Shown: positions 16,510 to 25,299, counted from the first letter of the stretch. The stretch: DNA of 64,000 nt from an uncultured Methanomassiliicoccales archaeon (GCA_959597175.1 CAUFXM010000005.1:62001-126000), one strand, 5' to 3'. The notes: generated by a model not told the origin, from the sequence alone. Program-made: numbers and translations.

Positions 16510-18426
16510 TCAGAACGCCTGGAGGAGCAGGTTGGTGGCGGTCCCCAGCGCTATGGCGACGGTGATGGACATCACCGAAACGGCCAGGGTCTCCTTCCAG
16601 CCGATCTCCCTCCACATCGTGATGAGCGTCGCCACGCAGGGCATGTAGATCGCCATCACCACCCCGAAGACCACGAACTGGTCCGGGGACATGAACACGT
16701 CCAGAGCGATCCCTCCGGCCAGGATCTGGAGCATGCCCAGGGCCATCTCCTTCCTGAGGATGCCCACGATGAACGCCACTATGCAGACGGCAGGGAGCCC
16801 GAGCATGTCGACCGTTATGAACGACAGCGGCTCGACCACGACGTCCAGAAGGTCGTATGTCAGGAGTATCTCCACGATGATGGACCCGACGACCAGCAGC
16901 GGGAACGCGATGTAGAAGAAGTCCTTGATGCGGTACCAGGTCTTGAACAGGACGTTCCTGGCGCTCGGAACGGCCAGCTCCGGCAGCTCCATCGCCAGGT
17001 TGCTGGGCTCGTACTTCAGGAACCTGTTCAGAAGCACCCCTGTGAGCACCGCTATCCCCACAAGCAGCACCAGTATGCCGAACGAGTAGATCACTCCGGA
17101 GAACTGGCCGGTCGCGCCCATGATGATCGCCATCTGAGCCGAACACGGTACAGCCATGACGATCATGGACGAGAGTATGACCTTCTCCCTGCGGGACTGG
17201 ATGGTGCGCACGGCCATTATTGCCGGGACGTTGCATCCGAGACCGACTATCAGGGGTATGAACGAACCGCCGTGGAGCCCGAAGTGGTGCATGGTCTTGT
17301 CGAGGAGGACGACGGCCCTGGTGAGGTATCCGGAATCCTCCAGGATCCCCAGGATGATGTAGAACACCATGATGTACGGGATGACCAGGCCGAGGATCGC
17401 CTGGATGCTGCCGTCGATACCCGTCAGGACGGCGGTCCAGAACTCGCTGTCGCCGCCCAGGTCGATCAGCGCGGTGCCGACCAGCGCCTCGTAGGCGGAG
17501 GACACTATCCCATCCAGGAACGACCCGACGTAGACTATTGCAGTGAGTATGATGAGGCAGACCGCCACCAGTATGGGGATGCCTGTGATGGGGGTGATGG
17601 TGATGTCGGAGATCCTGTCGGCGAGAGACGGCTTGACGTCGCTCTCGCTCACCACGTCGGTCGCTATGCTCTCCGCCTGGGCGTACCTAGAGGAGGCGAT
17701 GCTGACGCCCATCTGGCGGCCCTGCCCCTCGAAGTAGATCTTCCTAATCAGCGCCGCAGTGTGCCTGAGGTCCGCTCCGACCGTCTGCTCGAACTGCTCC
17801 GACCCCTCCAGGATTTTCACGGCGGTCCCGCGCCCGGAGAACACGAGGTTGTCTGGAAGGCCGTCCTCGAGGGCCACGATCGCCTTCTCCACCTCGGGGG
17901 AGTACTCCACCTTGAAGCCTGAGGCCCTCGCCCTTCCCTCGCAGATGGCGTCCGCCAGAGCGTCCACCCCTTCGGACGTCTTCGACGATACCGGCATCAC
18001 CGGGACGCCCAATATCCTTGACAGCGCGTCCACGTCGATGACGTTCCTCTTCCTCGCCTCATCCATCTTGGTGAGTGCGATAATCGTCGGGAAACCCAGT
18101 TCCAAGGCCTCGAAGCAGAGGACGAGGCTGCTCACGAGGTTCGTCGCATCCGCCACAAGGACGACGGTGTCGTTGTGGCCCTCGGACAGGTCCCGGAGGA
18201 CGACGTTCTCGTCGTCGGAGTTTCCGGACATGCCGTACGTTCCCGGAAGGTCGTGGACGCTGACGGTCCTCCCGTTCCTGGTGACGACGCCCTCGTCGAA
18301 CTCGACGGTGGTCCCGGGGTAGTTGGACGAGATGACGCCCACTCCGGTGAGGCGCGTGAACAGCGATGATTTCCCGACGTTGGGCTGGCCCACCAGGGCC
18401 ACTTTTATGATGTTTCCATGAGCCAA
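16510..18426 (-). CDS. feoB: Ferrous iron transporter FeoB
   Basis: 638 residues. N-terminal cytoplasmic G domain with GQPNVGKSS (about 13-21), the G2 threonine in NYPGTT, G3 DLPGTYG and G4 LTKMD. A membrane domain follows with Gate motifs (VGLGCNVPAIMAVRTI, and MAVPCSAQMAI). It imports Fe2+ across the cytoplasmic membrane. The start appears to be TTG at 18426, since no ATG precedes the conserved IIKVALVGQP. It lies 62 nt downstream of the DtxR-family regulator gene and has its own TATA-like element. A separate feoA gene is absent, but the regulator carries an FeoA-like domain. Confidence 0.95.
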   Translation of the reverse strand: MAHGNIIKVALVGQPNVGKSSLFTRLTGVGVISSNYPGTTVEFDEGVVTRNGRTVSVHDLPGTYGMSGNSDDENVVLRDLSEGHNDTVVLVADATNLVSSLVLCFEALELGFPTIIALTKMDEARKRNVIDVDALSRILGVPVMPVSSKTSEGVDALADAICEGRARASGFKVEYSPEVEKAIVALEDGLPDNLVFSGRGTAVKILEGSEQFEQTVGADLRHTAALIRKIYFEGQGRQMGVSIASSRYAQAESIATDVVSESDVKPSLADRISDITITPITGIPILVAVCLIILTAIVYVGSFLDGIVSSAYEALVGTALIDLGGDSEFWTAVLTGIDGSIQAILGLVIPYIMVFYIILGILEDSGYLTRAVVLLDKTMHHFGLHGGSFIPLIVGLGCNVPAIMAVRTIQSRREKVILSSMIVMAVPCSAQMAIIMGATGQFSGVIYSFGILVLLVGIAVLTGVLLNRFLKYEPSNLAMELPELAVPSARNVLFKTWYRIKDFFYIAFPLLVVGSIIVEILLTYDLLDVVVEPLSFITVDMLGLPAVCIVAFIVGILRKEMALGMLQILAGGIALDVFMSPDQFVVFGVVMAIYMPCVATLITMWREIGWKETLAVSVMSITVAIALGTATNLLLQAF

Positions 18427-18463
18427 GGCAATTCACTCGAGACGCCCCGCTCATTGCGGGAAT

Positions 18464-18472
18464 CAATATATG
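18464..18472 (-). promoter_or_regulatory. TATA-like element for feoB
   Basis: CATATATTG on the minus strand between the regulator stop and feoB, giving a transcript start about 15 nt before the TTG codon. Confidence 0.45.
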
Positions 18473-18488
18473 AAGGTTGAGCGGGCGC

Positions 18489-19151
18489 TCACTCGGAGGC
18501 CGTGTCCACGAAGATGTGGGAGGCCAGACGGTAGTCCAGGGCCATGGTGGCGTTCCCCATCCTCACGATGCGGGGGCCGCCGTCCGAGAGGATGGTCTCT
18601 ATGGACACCTCTCTGCCGGGCACGAACCCCATCGAGATGAGCTTCTTCACGACATCGGTGTCGTCCGACGTGATGTGCGATATCCTACCGGTCTCGCTTT
18701 GGGACATCTTGTTGAGAGGGGTGATGTTGGTGATGCCCTGGGACACCGCCTTGCACGGTTTGATGCAGCTCTGGCAGTCAGAGTCCACGGGGGTGCCCAT
18801 CATGTGGCACATCTTGATCGCCGATTCGTCGGAGATTGCGTGCTCCATCCTGCACGCCTCCTCGTGGGCGGTCTTGTGGTCCACGTTCAGGTAGTCGGTG
18901 AGGAAGCGCTCCAGGACATGGTGCTTCTTCCTCAGCTGCCTGGCGTAGGTCAGGCCCTCGGGGGTCAGCGATACCCCCTTGTACTTCTCATAGTCGACGA
19001 GCCCTTCCTTCGCGAGAACCTTGATCATCTCGCTGACGCTGGCGGGTGAAACGTTCATGTAGGACGCGAGCTCGGTGGTCTTCGCAACGCCCTCCCCCTC
19101 CGTCAGTCTCAGTATGTTGATGAGGTAGTCCTCGCGGTTTCCAGTAGTCAT
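18489..19151 (-). CDS. DtxR-family metal-dependent repressor with FeoA-like domain
   Basis: 220 residues. The N-terminal winged helix (EDYLINILRL, ELASYMNVSPASVSEMIKVL) is followed by the dimerisation/metal-binding domain (ARQLRKKHHVLERFL, HEEACRMEHAIS) and a C-terminal SH3/FeoA-like domain (LISMGFVPGREVSIETI ... RMGNATMALDYRLA). A cysteine cluster (DCQSCIKPC) between the domains could bind metal. It probably represses iron uptake, including feoB just downstream, when Fe2+ or Mn2+ is plentiful. ATG 19151 fits a TATA box 26 nt upstream. A palindrome right above that box suggests autoregulation. Confidence 0.92.
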   Translation of the reverse strand: MTTGNREDYLINILRLTEGEGVAKTTELASYMNVSPASVSEMIKVLAKEGLVDYEKYKGVSLTPEGLTYARQLRKKHHVLERFLTDYLNVDHKTAHEEACRMEHAISDESAIKMCHMMGTPVDSDCQSCIKPCKAVSQGITNITPLNKMSQSETGRISHITSDDTDVVKKLISMGFVPGREVSIETILSDGGPRIVRMGNATMALDYRLASHIFVDTASE

Positions 19152-19172
19152 TGGCAATGAGAAGTGTTTCCT

Positions 19173-19181
19173 CTTTATTAA
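19173..19181 (-). promoter_or_regulatory. TATA box of the DtxR-family gene
   Basis: TTAATAAAG on the minus strand, centred 26 nt before the ATG at 19151 (leaderless). Confidence 0.55.
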
Positions 19182-19182
19182 C

Positions 19183-19198
19183 ATTAGGCCATCCTAAT
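19183..19198. promoter_or_regulatory. DtxR-type operator palindrome
   Basis: ATTAGG-CCAT-CCTAAT is a perfect inverted repeat of the TTAGG...CCTAA type bound by DtxR/IdeR/MntR proteins. It ends 1-2 bp upstream of the TATA box of the DtxR-family gene, over the TFB recognition element, so a bound repressor would block initiation. Confidence 0.7.
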
Positions 19199-19230
19199 TA
19201 AACTCGCCGAAACATCAGGGTCGGGTGCCT

Positions 19231-20460
19231 TCAGGCGCTGGCGGTTCCGATGTCTCTGTCGCGACCGATCTCGTGTCCGATGACCGCCAGGACCGCCGCG
19301 ATGACCGCCATCAGGAGCAGGGAGCCAGTCCATGACGAGGTGGCGTCGAAGACCGCCCCGGTCGCCACAGGCCCCACAGCGGCTATGAGGTACCCTACGG
19401 ACTGGGACATCCCGGATACCGTCGACGAGTCCCCCGGGTTCCTGGTCCTCAGGGCGTACATCATGGTCACATACGTTATGCTGGCACCGCCGCAGAGGCC
19501 GCAGAGGACCATGGATGCCGCGAGGACCGTTGTCCCGGACTGGGGGATGAGAAGCAGTATCCCGGCCACGTACATCGTACCTATTGCCGTCCCGACCGGT
19601 CTGAGGTCGCGCCGGTCTCCGCACAGAGCCGGGACCGCCAGGGAGCCGACGATGCCCAGGATCATGAAAGCAGAGTTGACCGCCCCTGCCTCAGCGGGGA
19701 GCAGGCCCTTGGACTGTGCGATGACGGAGAGCCATGCCACGAAGGAGTAGTAGATGAGGGACTGGAGGCCCATGTACGCCGCCAGAAGCCATGTGGTGCC
19801 GGACCTCAGGATGTCCGAGACGGGCACGCGTCCGGAGACGTCATCCACTTCGACGTTCCTGAACGGGAGCCAGAGGAGCACGGCGGCCACGACCAGCAAG
19901 GCCCAGATCGCCAGGGATCCGCGCCATCCTATGGCGTCGCCCACCGGAACGCTGACCGCGCCCGCGACGGCGGACATGAGCGACATGGCCGCCGTGTACG
20001 CCCCGGTGAGATGTCCGATCCTCCCAGGGAACCTGGCTTTGATGATGGCGGGCAGCAGGACGTTGCCTGCCGTGATCCCGATGCCCGTCACGGCCGTGCC
20101 GAGGAACAGGCCCCATGTGCCGAAGAGGGACCTGCACACCACCCCGACGAGTATCAGGGAGAGGCCCAGTACCATCACCCCGCCGGCAGGGCGTCTCCGG
20201 CCGAGCTCCCCGAAGGCCAGGGAGAACGCGGCGAACATCAGCAGCGGGACGGTGGTGACGGTCCCCGTGGCGCCGGAGGACATCCCCAGGTCGGACTGTA
20301 TGACGTCGGCGAGCGGGCCGACGCAGGTTATGGGTGCGCGCAGGCAGCAGGCGGCGACGACAATCGCCACCATCAGAAGGATCGCAAAAAGCGCGCGTCT
20401 CAGTCGACCACCGTCCGGGTGTAACTGGTTTGGGCGGGGTCTCCCCCGCCAGAGCGTCAC
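19231..20460 (-). CDS. Major facilitator superfamily transporter, CynX/NimT-like
   Basis: 409 residues with about 12 membrane helices and a central cytoplasmic loop. RAPITCVGPLADVIQSDLG near the first helix and GVDPxxxG-like turns resemble the cyanate/nitroimidazole (CynX/NimT/YycB) branch of the major facilitator superfamily. The substrate cannot be read from the sequence. The GTG start overlaps the stop of the 97-residue coiled-coil gene (GTGA), so the two are translationally coupled. An open extension to 20532 lies wholly within that gene and is ignored. Confidence 0.82.
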   Translation of the reverse strand: MTLWRGRPRPNQLHPDGGRLRRALFAILLMVAIVVAACCLRAPITCVGPLADVIQSDLGMSSGATGTVTTVPLLMFAAFSLAFGELGRRRPAGGVMVLGLSLILVGVVCRSLFGTWGLFLGTAVTGIGITAGNVLLPAIIKARFPGRIGHLTGAYTAAMSLMSAVAGAVSVPVGDAIGWRGSLAIWALLVVAAVLLWLPFRNVEVDDVSGRVPVSDILRSGTTWLLAAYMGLQSLIYYSFVAWLSVIAQSKGLLPAEAGAVNSAFMILGIVGSLAVPALCGDRRDLRPVGTAIGTMYVAGILLLIPQSGTTVLAASMVLCGLCGGASITYVTMMYALRTRNPGDSSTVSGMSQSVGYLIAAVGPVATGAVFDATSSWTGSLLLMAVIAAVLAVIGHEIGRDRDIGTASA

Positions 20461-20750
20461 TCGCTCTTCTCCTCGGGTTTCTTTCCGATCCCTTCCTTCT
20501 GGGTCTTGAGCTCGGAGATCTTGGCCTCGCACTCCTTGATCTTGTCGTAGATCTCGCCGACATTGGCCTCGGCCACGTCCTTGCCTTCCTTGAGGGTGGC
20601 AAGGATCTTCTCGCCGATCTCTTTGGTGTAGTCCTCGATGGATCTCTCCTGCTTGCGGATCTCGCTGTCGATCTTCTCTTTGTCTATGGCGTTTCCGAGT
20701 TTCTCGTCCGCGCTCTTCACGGAGTCCTTGACCTTGTCCATGAATCCCAT
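20457..20750 (-). CDS. Small coiled-coil protein
   Basis: 97 residues, very rich in Lys and Glu, predicted almost entirely helical (SADEKLGNAIDKEKIDSEIR, IYDKIKECEAKISELKTQKE). The short N-terminal MGFMDKVKDSVKSA could be an amphipathic membrane-binding helix. One cysteine. No known domain. It lies 15 nt after glyA and overlaps the start of the MFS gene, so it is part of a glyA-97aa-MFS transcription unit. Function unknown. Confidence 0.7.
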   Translation of the reverse strand: MGFMDKVKDSVKSADEKLGNAIDKEKIDSEIRKQERSIEDYTKEIGEKILATLKEGKDVAEANVGEIYDKIKECEAKISELKTQKEGIGKKPEEKSE

Positions 20751-20765
20751 TGCAATCGCCCCTGT

Positions 20766-22049
20766 TCAGTCCACCAGCTTGTGGTAGCCGTAGGCTGGCT
20801 CCCCTGCGTTGAAGCAGTACTGGATGGTGCTGAACTGCTTCTTGAATGCCTTGACGTCCTCTTTAACCTTGGCAGGGTCCTCCTTCTTCACGACCACTCT
20901 GGCTATGAACTCCGCGACCTGCTTCATCTCGGATTCCTTCATCCCGAGGCGGGTCATCTCCTGGGATCCGAGCCTGAGGCCGGACGGCCTGACGGAGCTC
21001 GTGTCCCTCGGGAGCATGTTCTTGTTGCAGATGATGTTGGCGTCCTCGAGGGCCTTGGCGCAGTCCTTCCCTCCTCCGAACTGGGAGACATCGACCGCGA
21101 TGGCGTGGGATCTGGTGAATCCGAGGTCGGGGCAAAGAACGGGCACTCCGAGCTCGTAGAGGGCCTCTCCGAGGGCCCTGGCGTTCTTGCACGCCTGGGC
21201 GGCGTAGTCCTTGGCGAAGACGTCCATCTCGGCCAGGGTGATGCCCAGGGCTGCCATCGCATGGAGGTGGTGGCTGCTGGTGACTCCGGGGAAGACGGCC
21301 TTCTGGAGGGCCTTCTCCTGCTCCTCTGTCAGGTTCTGTCCCAGGAGCAGACCGTGGTTCGGTCCGGGGAACGTCTTGTGGGTGGAGGAGGACACGATGT
21401 TGACTCCCTCCCTCAGGGGGTCGTGGAACTGCTTCCCCGCGATGAGTCCGAGGACGTGGGCGCAGTCCTCCCACACCAGGCATCCGATCTCGTTGAAGGT
21501 GTCCTGCAGCTCCTTGAGCGGCGGGGGGAAGAGGAAGACGGACAGGCCGAACTGGGCGATCTTCGGTTTGACCTCCTTCAGGAGCTTGATGGTTCCGTCC
21601 ACATCCAGGTTCATGTCGTGCTCGTTGAACGGGTAGTTGACGGAGTTGACCGCCCTCTGGCCGAAGGCGCCGAACTCGCAGGTGGAGATGTGGGCGCCCT
21701 GTGCCAGCGCGCAGGTGGTGATGGTGTCGCCGGGCTGGGCGAACGCGAAGAGGACCGCCATGTTGGCGACCGTGCCGGATATGGGCCTGACGTCGGCGAA
21801 GTCGGCCTCGAACACCTTCTTGGCCAGCTCGATCGCCTTGAGCTCCACCTGGTCCACGTAGATGTTGCCCTGGTAGTAGCGTTTGCCGGGGAGCCCCTCG
21901 GCGTACCTGTCGGCGAAGTCTGAGATCAGCATCTCCTTCGCCAGGGGGCTCATGAGGTTCTCGGATGCGATCATGGGGATGCACTCCTCGAACCACTTGT
22001 TGTGGGCCATGACCTTCTCGCGGATGAATCTGGCGTCTTCCTGAGACAT
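20766..22049 (-). CDS. glyA: Serine hydroxymethyltransferase
   Basis: 427 residues. PLP enzyme interconverting serine and glycine with transfer of a one-carbon unit to the pterin carrier (tetrahydromethanopterin or folate). Visible signatures: MIASENLMSP near the N-terminus, YAEGLPGKRYYQGN, the PLP-lysine motif SSSTHKTFPGP, and PSGLRLGSQEMT. The archaeal type has a shorter PLP loop than E. coli GlyA, and this protein matches. A TATA box about 30 nt upstream gives a leaderless message. First gene of a probable three-gene unit. Confidence 0.96.
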   Translation of the reverse strand: MSQEDARFIREKVMAHNKWFEECIPMIASENLMSPLAKEMLISDFADRYAEGLPGKRYYQGNIYVDQVELKAIELAKKVFEADFADVRPISGTVANMAVLFAFAQPGDTITTCALAQGAHISTCEFGAFGQRAVNSVNYPFNEHDMNLDVDGTIKLLKEVKPKIAQFGLSVFLFPPPLKELQDTFNEIGCLVWEDCAHVLGLIAGKQFHDPLREGVNIVSSSTHKTFPGPNHGLLLGQNLTEEQEKALQKAVFPGVTSSHHLHAMAALGITLAEMDVFAKDYAAQACKNARALGEALYELGVPVLCPDLGFTRSHAIAVDVSQFGGGKDCAKALEDANIICNKNMLPRDTSSVRPSGLRLGSQEMTRLGMKESEMKQVAEFIARVVVKKEDPAKVKEDVKAFKKQFSTIQYCFNAGEPAYGYHKLVD

Positions 22050-22074
22050 AGTATCGGACGGGGTATGGAGGTCC

Positions 22075-22083
22075 GGTTAAATG
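22075..22083 (-). promoter_or_regulatory. TATA box for glyA
   Basis: CATTTAACC on the minus strand, about 30 nt before the ATG at 22049. Confidence 0.45.
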
Positions 22084-22115
22084 TTGTTCCCCATGGGGCG
22101 TCGGACGTCCGCATC

Positions 22116-22133
22116 CGGGGGCGGTCGCCCCCG
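22116..22133. terminator. GC-rich stem-loop after FUSC gene
   Basis: CGGGGGC-GGTC-GCCCCCG immediately downstream of the FUSC gene stop and upstream of the glyA promoter. Confidence 0.45.
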
Positions 22134-22139
22134 CGCTCA

Positions 22140-23942
22140 TCACCTTCGACCGAGGCGGGGGAGGAGCCCCCTGGCCTCCTCCATGGATCCCAGGGTGCCG
22201 CGGAGGACCGACAGGTATTGTCCGCCCGGGCCGTCGCCGGGGTCTCCGCGGAGCATCGCCGCTGCCGCGGCCCTCTCCTGTCCGGTGAGGCCGGACGCCC
22301 TCTCGCACAGGTAGGAGATCTCGGAGGTGACGCTGTCCTGGATGGATAGGAACAGGTCGGTGTCCGGGTCCCCTCCGGCCGTGAGGTTCGTGCGCATCTT
22401 CGCTGAGACCCCCGAAGCGGAAAGGGCGAGCACCCCCTCCAGGTCGGCTTCGCGCTCCCCGTCGAGAGCGGATCCGAGGCACCCGCGCATGCGGTCCGTG
22501 AGGTCCAGGTACCTCCTGGCCAGGACCGCATTCTCGTCCGCTGTGCGGTACGGCATGAGCATGTAGTTCGCCAGCGTCGCGGAGACGATCCCCAGCAGGA
22601 CGAACGCGATCCTCTCAGCCACGGCATCGTCGGCCGGTGTCGACATGGAGGCGGCGATCAGGGCGGAGAACGTGACGAAGACCATCATCACATCGTACCT
22701 CTTGGGGTCCAGGACGGTGTAGACGTAGTTGGCGACCAGCAGGCCCACGGTCAGTAGGCCCACGTCGCCGCCGGATGCGATTAGGACCACGGCGAAGGCG
22801 GCCACCCCCGCGAGCGTGCCGGTGAGCCTCATCGCTGATTTCCTCCAGGCCCCGTCGACGTAGGGGACCACCAGCGCCACCGTAGTGAACAGCAGCCATT
22901 TCGCGTTCTCAAGGCCCCAGTGCTGCCAGACGAACGCCCAGAGCGTGAACATCACGGACATCCTGACCGCGAAGCTGAACCTCGCGGAGTCCGTGCGGAG
23001 CTCCTCCCTGGCCAGGCTCCGGACCATCCTGCGGACGTCCCTCCTCCCCGGCCCCTCCGAAAGTGACGCCAGCGTGTCCTTGAGCAGCGTGACGGCGGCC
23101 GAGAGCCTGGGGTCGGCGTCCGGATGGGATGACAGGAACCTCTCCGCGACATCCCCCACCGAGCCCGCATCCGTCTTCCCGGACTCATGGGACGAGACGG
23201 CGTCCAGGAGGGCGGTCAGATCCCTCAGGGAGGCGTCGTCCGGACGCACGGAGGAGACTGACCTCCCCATCATCTGAAGCGCCGAGACCACATCCAGGAC
23301 CCTGCGGTCGGACGGTACGGTGAAGAAGCTGGTCCTGAGCCTGCCCAGCATGGAGTCCCTCAGGCCCAGGCACATGGAGTCCAGCCCCGCCGTAGAGACC
23401 TCCCTTCCATCCAGGGCGTCCAGGCACATGCTCCTGACCTCCGCGCACAGCCCGATAACGCCGGACCTGCACGTCCCCGTGTGCCTTCCCCTGTTGATCA
23501 GGACGTTCAGTGCGACGATGAACACGCAACCGAGGGCGAGGGCCAGAAGCCTGACCGGCAGCTGTTCCGCGGTCACCGGCACGGACAGCATGAATGCGTA
23601 TCCCAGCAGGAACGGGAAGTGCAGAGGGGACCTGAGGTCCTGTGTCGTCAGGAAGCAGAGCACGAAGACCATCGCGAAGTTGATGGCCGCCGCGACCCAG
23701 GCGCTCCCGCACCAGACCGATGCGAACGCCCCCGCGCCCATCGCCAGAGTCAGCACCAGCATGCCGCCCAGATTCATCCACGGGCGGACCGACAGGTCCC
23801 TGCCCAGCATCATAAGCGCCAGAACCACGATCACGACGCCCGTCAGCGAGTTCTCGCTTCCGAACACGGTCGCGAACAGCGTCACGAACAGGCAGATCGC
23901 GATGAAGAACAGGCTCTTCCCCGCAACGGTCTTTGCGTCCAT
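22140..23942 (-). CDS. FUSC-family (YccS/AaeB-like) membrane exporter
   Basis: 600 residues with two membrane blocks separated by a cytoplasmic helical domain. The first block spans about residues 10-160 (LFFIAICLFVTLFATVFGS, VVIVVLALMMLG, NFAMVFVLCFL). The second (about 325-470) contains the FUSC-typical FALW/WKKSAMRLTGTLAGV-like stretch (DGAWRKSAMRLTGTLAG). The family includes aromatic-acid and fusaric-acid exporters and proteins of unknown function. The start ATG at 23942 is preceded by GGGAGGACAT. A perfect palindrome just upstream of its TATA box suggests a dedicated repressor. Confidence 0.82.
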   Translation of the reverse strand: MDAKTVAGKSLFFIAICLFVTLFATVFGSENSLTGVVIVVLALMMLGRDLSVRPWMNLGGMLVLTLAMGAGAFASVWCGSAWVAAAINFAMVFVLCFLTTQDLRSPLHFPFLLGYAFMLSVPVTAEQLPVRLLALALGCVFIVALNVLINRGRHTGTCRSGVIGLCAEVRSMCLDALDGREVSTAGLDSMCLGLRDSMLGRLRTSFFTVPSDRRVLDVVSALQMMGRSVSSVRPDDASLRDLTALLDAVSSHESGKTDAGSVGDVAERFLSSHPDADPRLSAAVTLLKDTLASLSEGPGRRDVRRMVRSLAREELRTDSARFSFAVRMSVMFTLWAFVWQHWGLENAKWLLFTTVALVVPYVDGAWRKSAMRLTGTLAGVAAFAVVLIASGGDVGLLTVGLLVANYVYTVLDPKRYDVMMVFVTFSALIAASMSTPADDAVAERIAFVLLGIVSATLANYMLMPYRTADENAVLARRYLDLTDRMRGCLGSALDGEREADLEGVLALSASGVSAKMRTNLTAGGDPDTDLFLSIQDSVTSEISYLCERASGLTGQERAAAAAMLRGDPGDGPGGQYLSVLRGTLGSMEEARGLLPRLGRR

Positions 23943-23963
23943 GGGATGTCCTCCCGACTTTCC

Positions 23964-23973
23964 GGTATATGAA
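23964..23973 (-). promoter_or_regulatory. TATA box for FUSC gene
   Basis: TTCATATACC on the minus strand, about 26 nt before the ATG at 23942. Confidence 0.5.
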
Positions 23974-23974
23974 G

Positions 23975-23989
23975 GGGACAGATTGTCCC
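23975..23989. promoter_or_regulatory. Palindromic operator candidate upstream of FUSC exporter
   Basis: GGGACA-GAT-TGTCCC, a perfect 6-3-6 inverted repeat touching the upstream edge of the TATA box. This is the position where archaeal repressors block TFB/TBP binding. The remaining spacer to the riboflavin operon shows nothing else. Confidence 0.5.
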
Positions 23990-24122
23990 GTGTCCGACGC
24001 GGTCATCATGGGGAAAACCTTCAAGGCAGGAAGCCATGTCCCCGGCGTGACCCTGGGTCCGGGGCCGCCGTCATGGTACAACCGCCGGCATCATCTACAA
24101 TTATTTTGGTAATTCGAACCGC

Positions 24123-24130
24123 CTTTATTT
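24123..24130 (+). promoter_or_regulatory. TATA box of riboflavin operon
   Basis: CTTTATTT about 32 nt before the ribB ATG at 24159. No FMN riboswitch fold was recognised in the roughly 100 nt upstream. Confidence 0.5.
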
Positions 24131-24158
24131 CGTCCTCGGAGATTTACCGTCCGTTACC

Positions 24159-24869
24159 ATGAGCGGATTCGAGAGGGCATTGGAGGATGTCAGGGCCGGG
24201 AGACCGGTCCTCGTCTACGACTTCGACGACAGGGAGAGGGAGACGGACATGACCGTGGCATCCCAGTTCGTCACCGCCGGGACACTCAGGACCATGAGGC
24301 ACGAGGCCGGCGGACTCGTATGCACCACCACACCCGGGAGGCTGGCGGAGGAGATAGGGCTGCCGTTCATGTCCGACGTCTTCTGGGACGATGCCGGAAG
24401 GTACCCCCTGCTGAGGGCGATGGCGCCGACCGACATCCCCTACGACAGGACGAAGTCCTCCTTCGGCATCACGATCAACCATCGCGACACCTACACGGGC
24501 ATAACGGATTCGGACCGGGCCCTCACCATCTCCTCCTACGCGGAGACGATATTCTCGGGGAAGCCGGTGGAGCAGATCCGGATCGACATGGGGGAGAGGT
24601 TCAGGGCGCCGGGGCATGTACATCTCCTGAACACGACAATGGACATCCTCGTGGACAGGAAGGGGCACACCGAGCTCTGCACCGCGCTGATGTACATGGC
24701 GGGGGTCAAGCCGTCTGCGACCATCTGCGAGATGATGGGCGACGACGGGGGATCCATGCCGAGGGCGGACGTGGAGCGCTACGCCGAGGAGAAGGGGTAC
24801 GCGTTCGTCACCGGCGACGAGGTACTCTCCGCATGGGAGGCCTTCGTCGGAAAGAACGGGAGGACGTGA
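24159..24869 (+). CDS. ribB: 3,4-dihydroxy-2-butanone 4-phosphate synthase
   Basis: 236 residues. Converts ribulose 5-phosphate to dihydroxybutanone phosphate plus formate, one of the two substrates of lumazine synthase. The family signatures are DFDDRERETDMTVAS (acidic Mg-binding loop), TSSFGITINHRDTYTG-like KSSFGITINHRD, FRAPGHVHLL, and HTELCTALMYMAGVKP. Stand-alone archaeal form, not fused to GTP cyclohydrolase II. First of four tightly spaced rib genes; the next start is 1 nt after its stop. Confidence 0.97.
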   Translation: MSGFERALEDVRAGRPVLVYDFDDRERETDMTVASQFVTAGTLRTMRHEAGGLVCTTTPGRLAEEIGLPFMSDVFWDDAGRYPLLRAMAPTDIPYDRTKSSFGITINHRDTYTGITDSDRALTISSYAETIFSGKPVEQIRIDMGERFRAPGHVHLLNTTMDILVDRKGHTELCTALMYMAGVKPSATICEMMGDDGGSMPRADVERYAEEKGYAFVTGDEVLSAWEAFVGKNGRT

Positions 24870-24870
24870 G

Positions 24871-25299
24871 TTGACGAGGGTCATGGCCTCGGGCGTCTTC
24901 GACATCATCCATCCCGGACACATATCCTATCTGGAGCAGGCCAAGTCCTACGGGGACGAGCTCGTCGTGGTCATCGCCAACGACGACACCGTCCGCAGGG
25001 GGAAGCACGAGCCCATCACCCCGGAGGCGATGAGGGCCAGGATCGTCGGCGCACTGAAGCCAGTCGACAGGGCGATCATCGGAGGCCACGGGGACCTCAT
25101 GGACACCGTCAGGTACGTCAGGCCGGACGTCATAGTCCTGGGGTACGACCAGAAGTTCGGCGTCGACGAGCTGGAGGGCGCCCTCCGCGAGGCCGGGATG
25201 GACGGGATAAGGGTGGTCAGGGCCACCGAATGCGCCGAGGACCTGAACGCCACGCGCAGGATCATCGCAAAGATCAGGGGCATGGGGGCGGCACCGTGA
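24871..25299 (+). CDS. ribL: Archaeal FAD synthetase
   Basis: 142 residues. Nucleotidyltransferase that adenylates FMN to FAD. Signatures: ASGVFDIIHPGHISYL with the HxGH motif, VVIANDDTVRR, and VILGYDQKFGVDEL. RibL of methanogens has the same length and needs no separate kinase domain. The start is a TTG at 24871, preceded by GGGAGG at a good distance; ATG 24883 would cut into the conserved N-terminal strand. It sits between ribB and ribC in the riboflavin operon, which supports the flavin role over glycerol-phosphate cytidylyltransferase. Confidence 0.93.
   Translation: MTRVMASGVFDIIHPGHISYLEQAKSYGDELVVVIANDDTVRRGKHEPITPEAMRARIVGALKPVDRAIIGGHGDLMDTVRYVRPDVIVLGYDQKFGVDELEGALREAGMDGIRVVRATECAEDLNATRRIIAKIRGMGAAP

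Noticed and set aside
16324..17922. 532-codon plus-strand frame opposite feoB
   Set aside because: Starts inside gltX and covers conserved FeoB sequence on the other strand; product is His/Asp-rich noise.
20863..22482. 539-codon minus-strand frame overlapping glyA and the FUSC gene
   Set aside because: It crosses two real genes in another frame and contains only Arg/Pro/Gly-rich sequence.
24060..24158. FMN riboswitch before ribB
   Set aside because: No conserved RFN element was recognised, and archaeal rib operons are usually controlled by a protein regulator.
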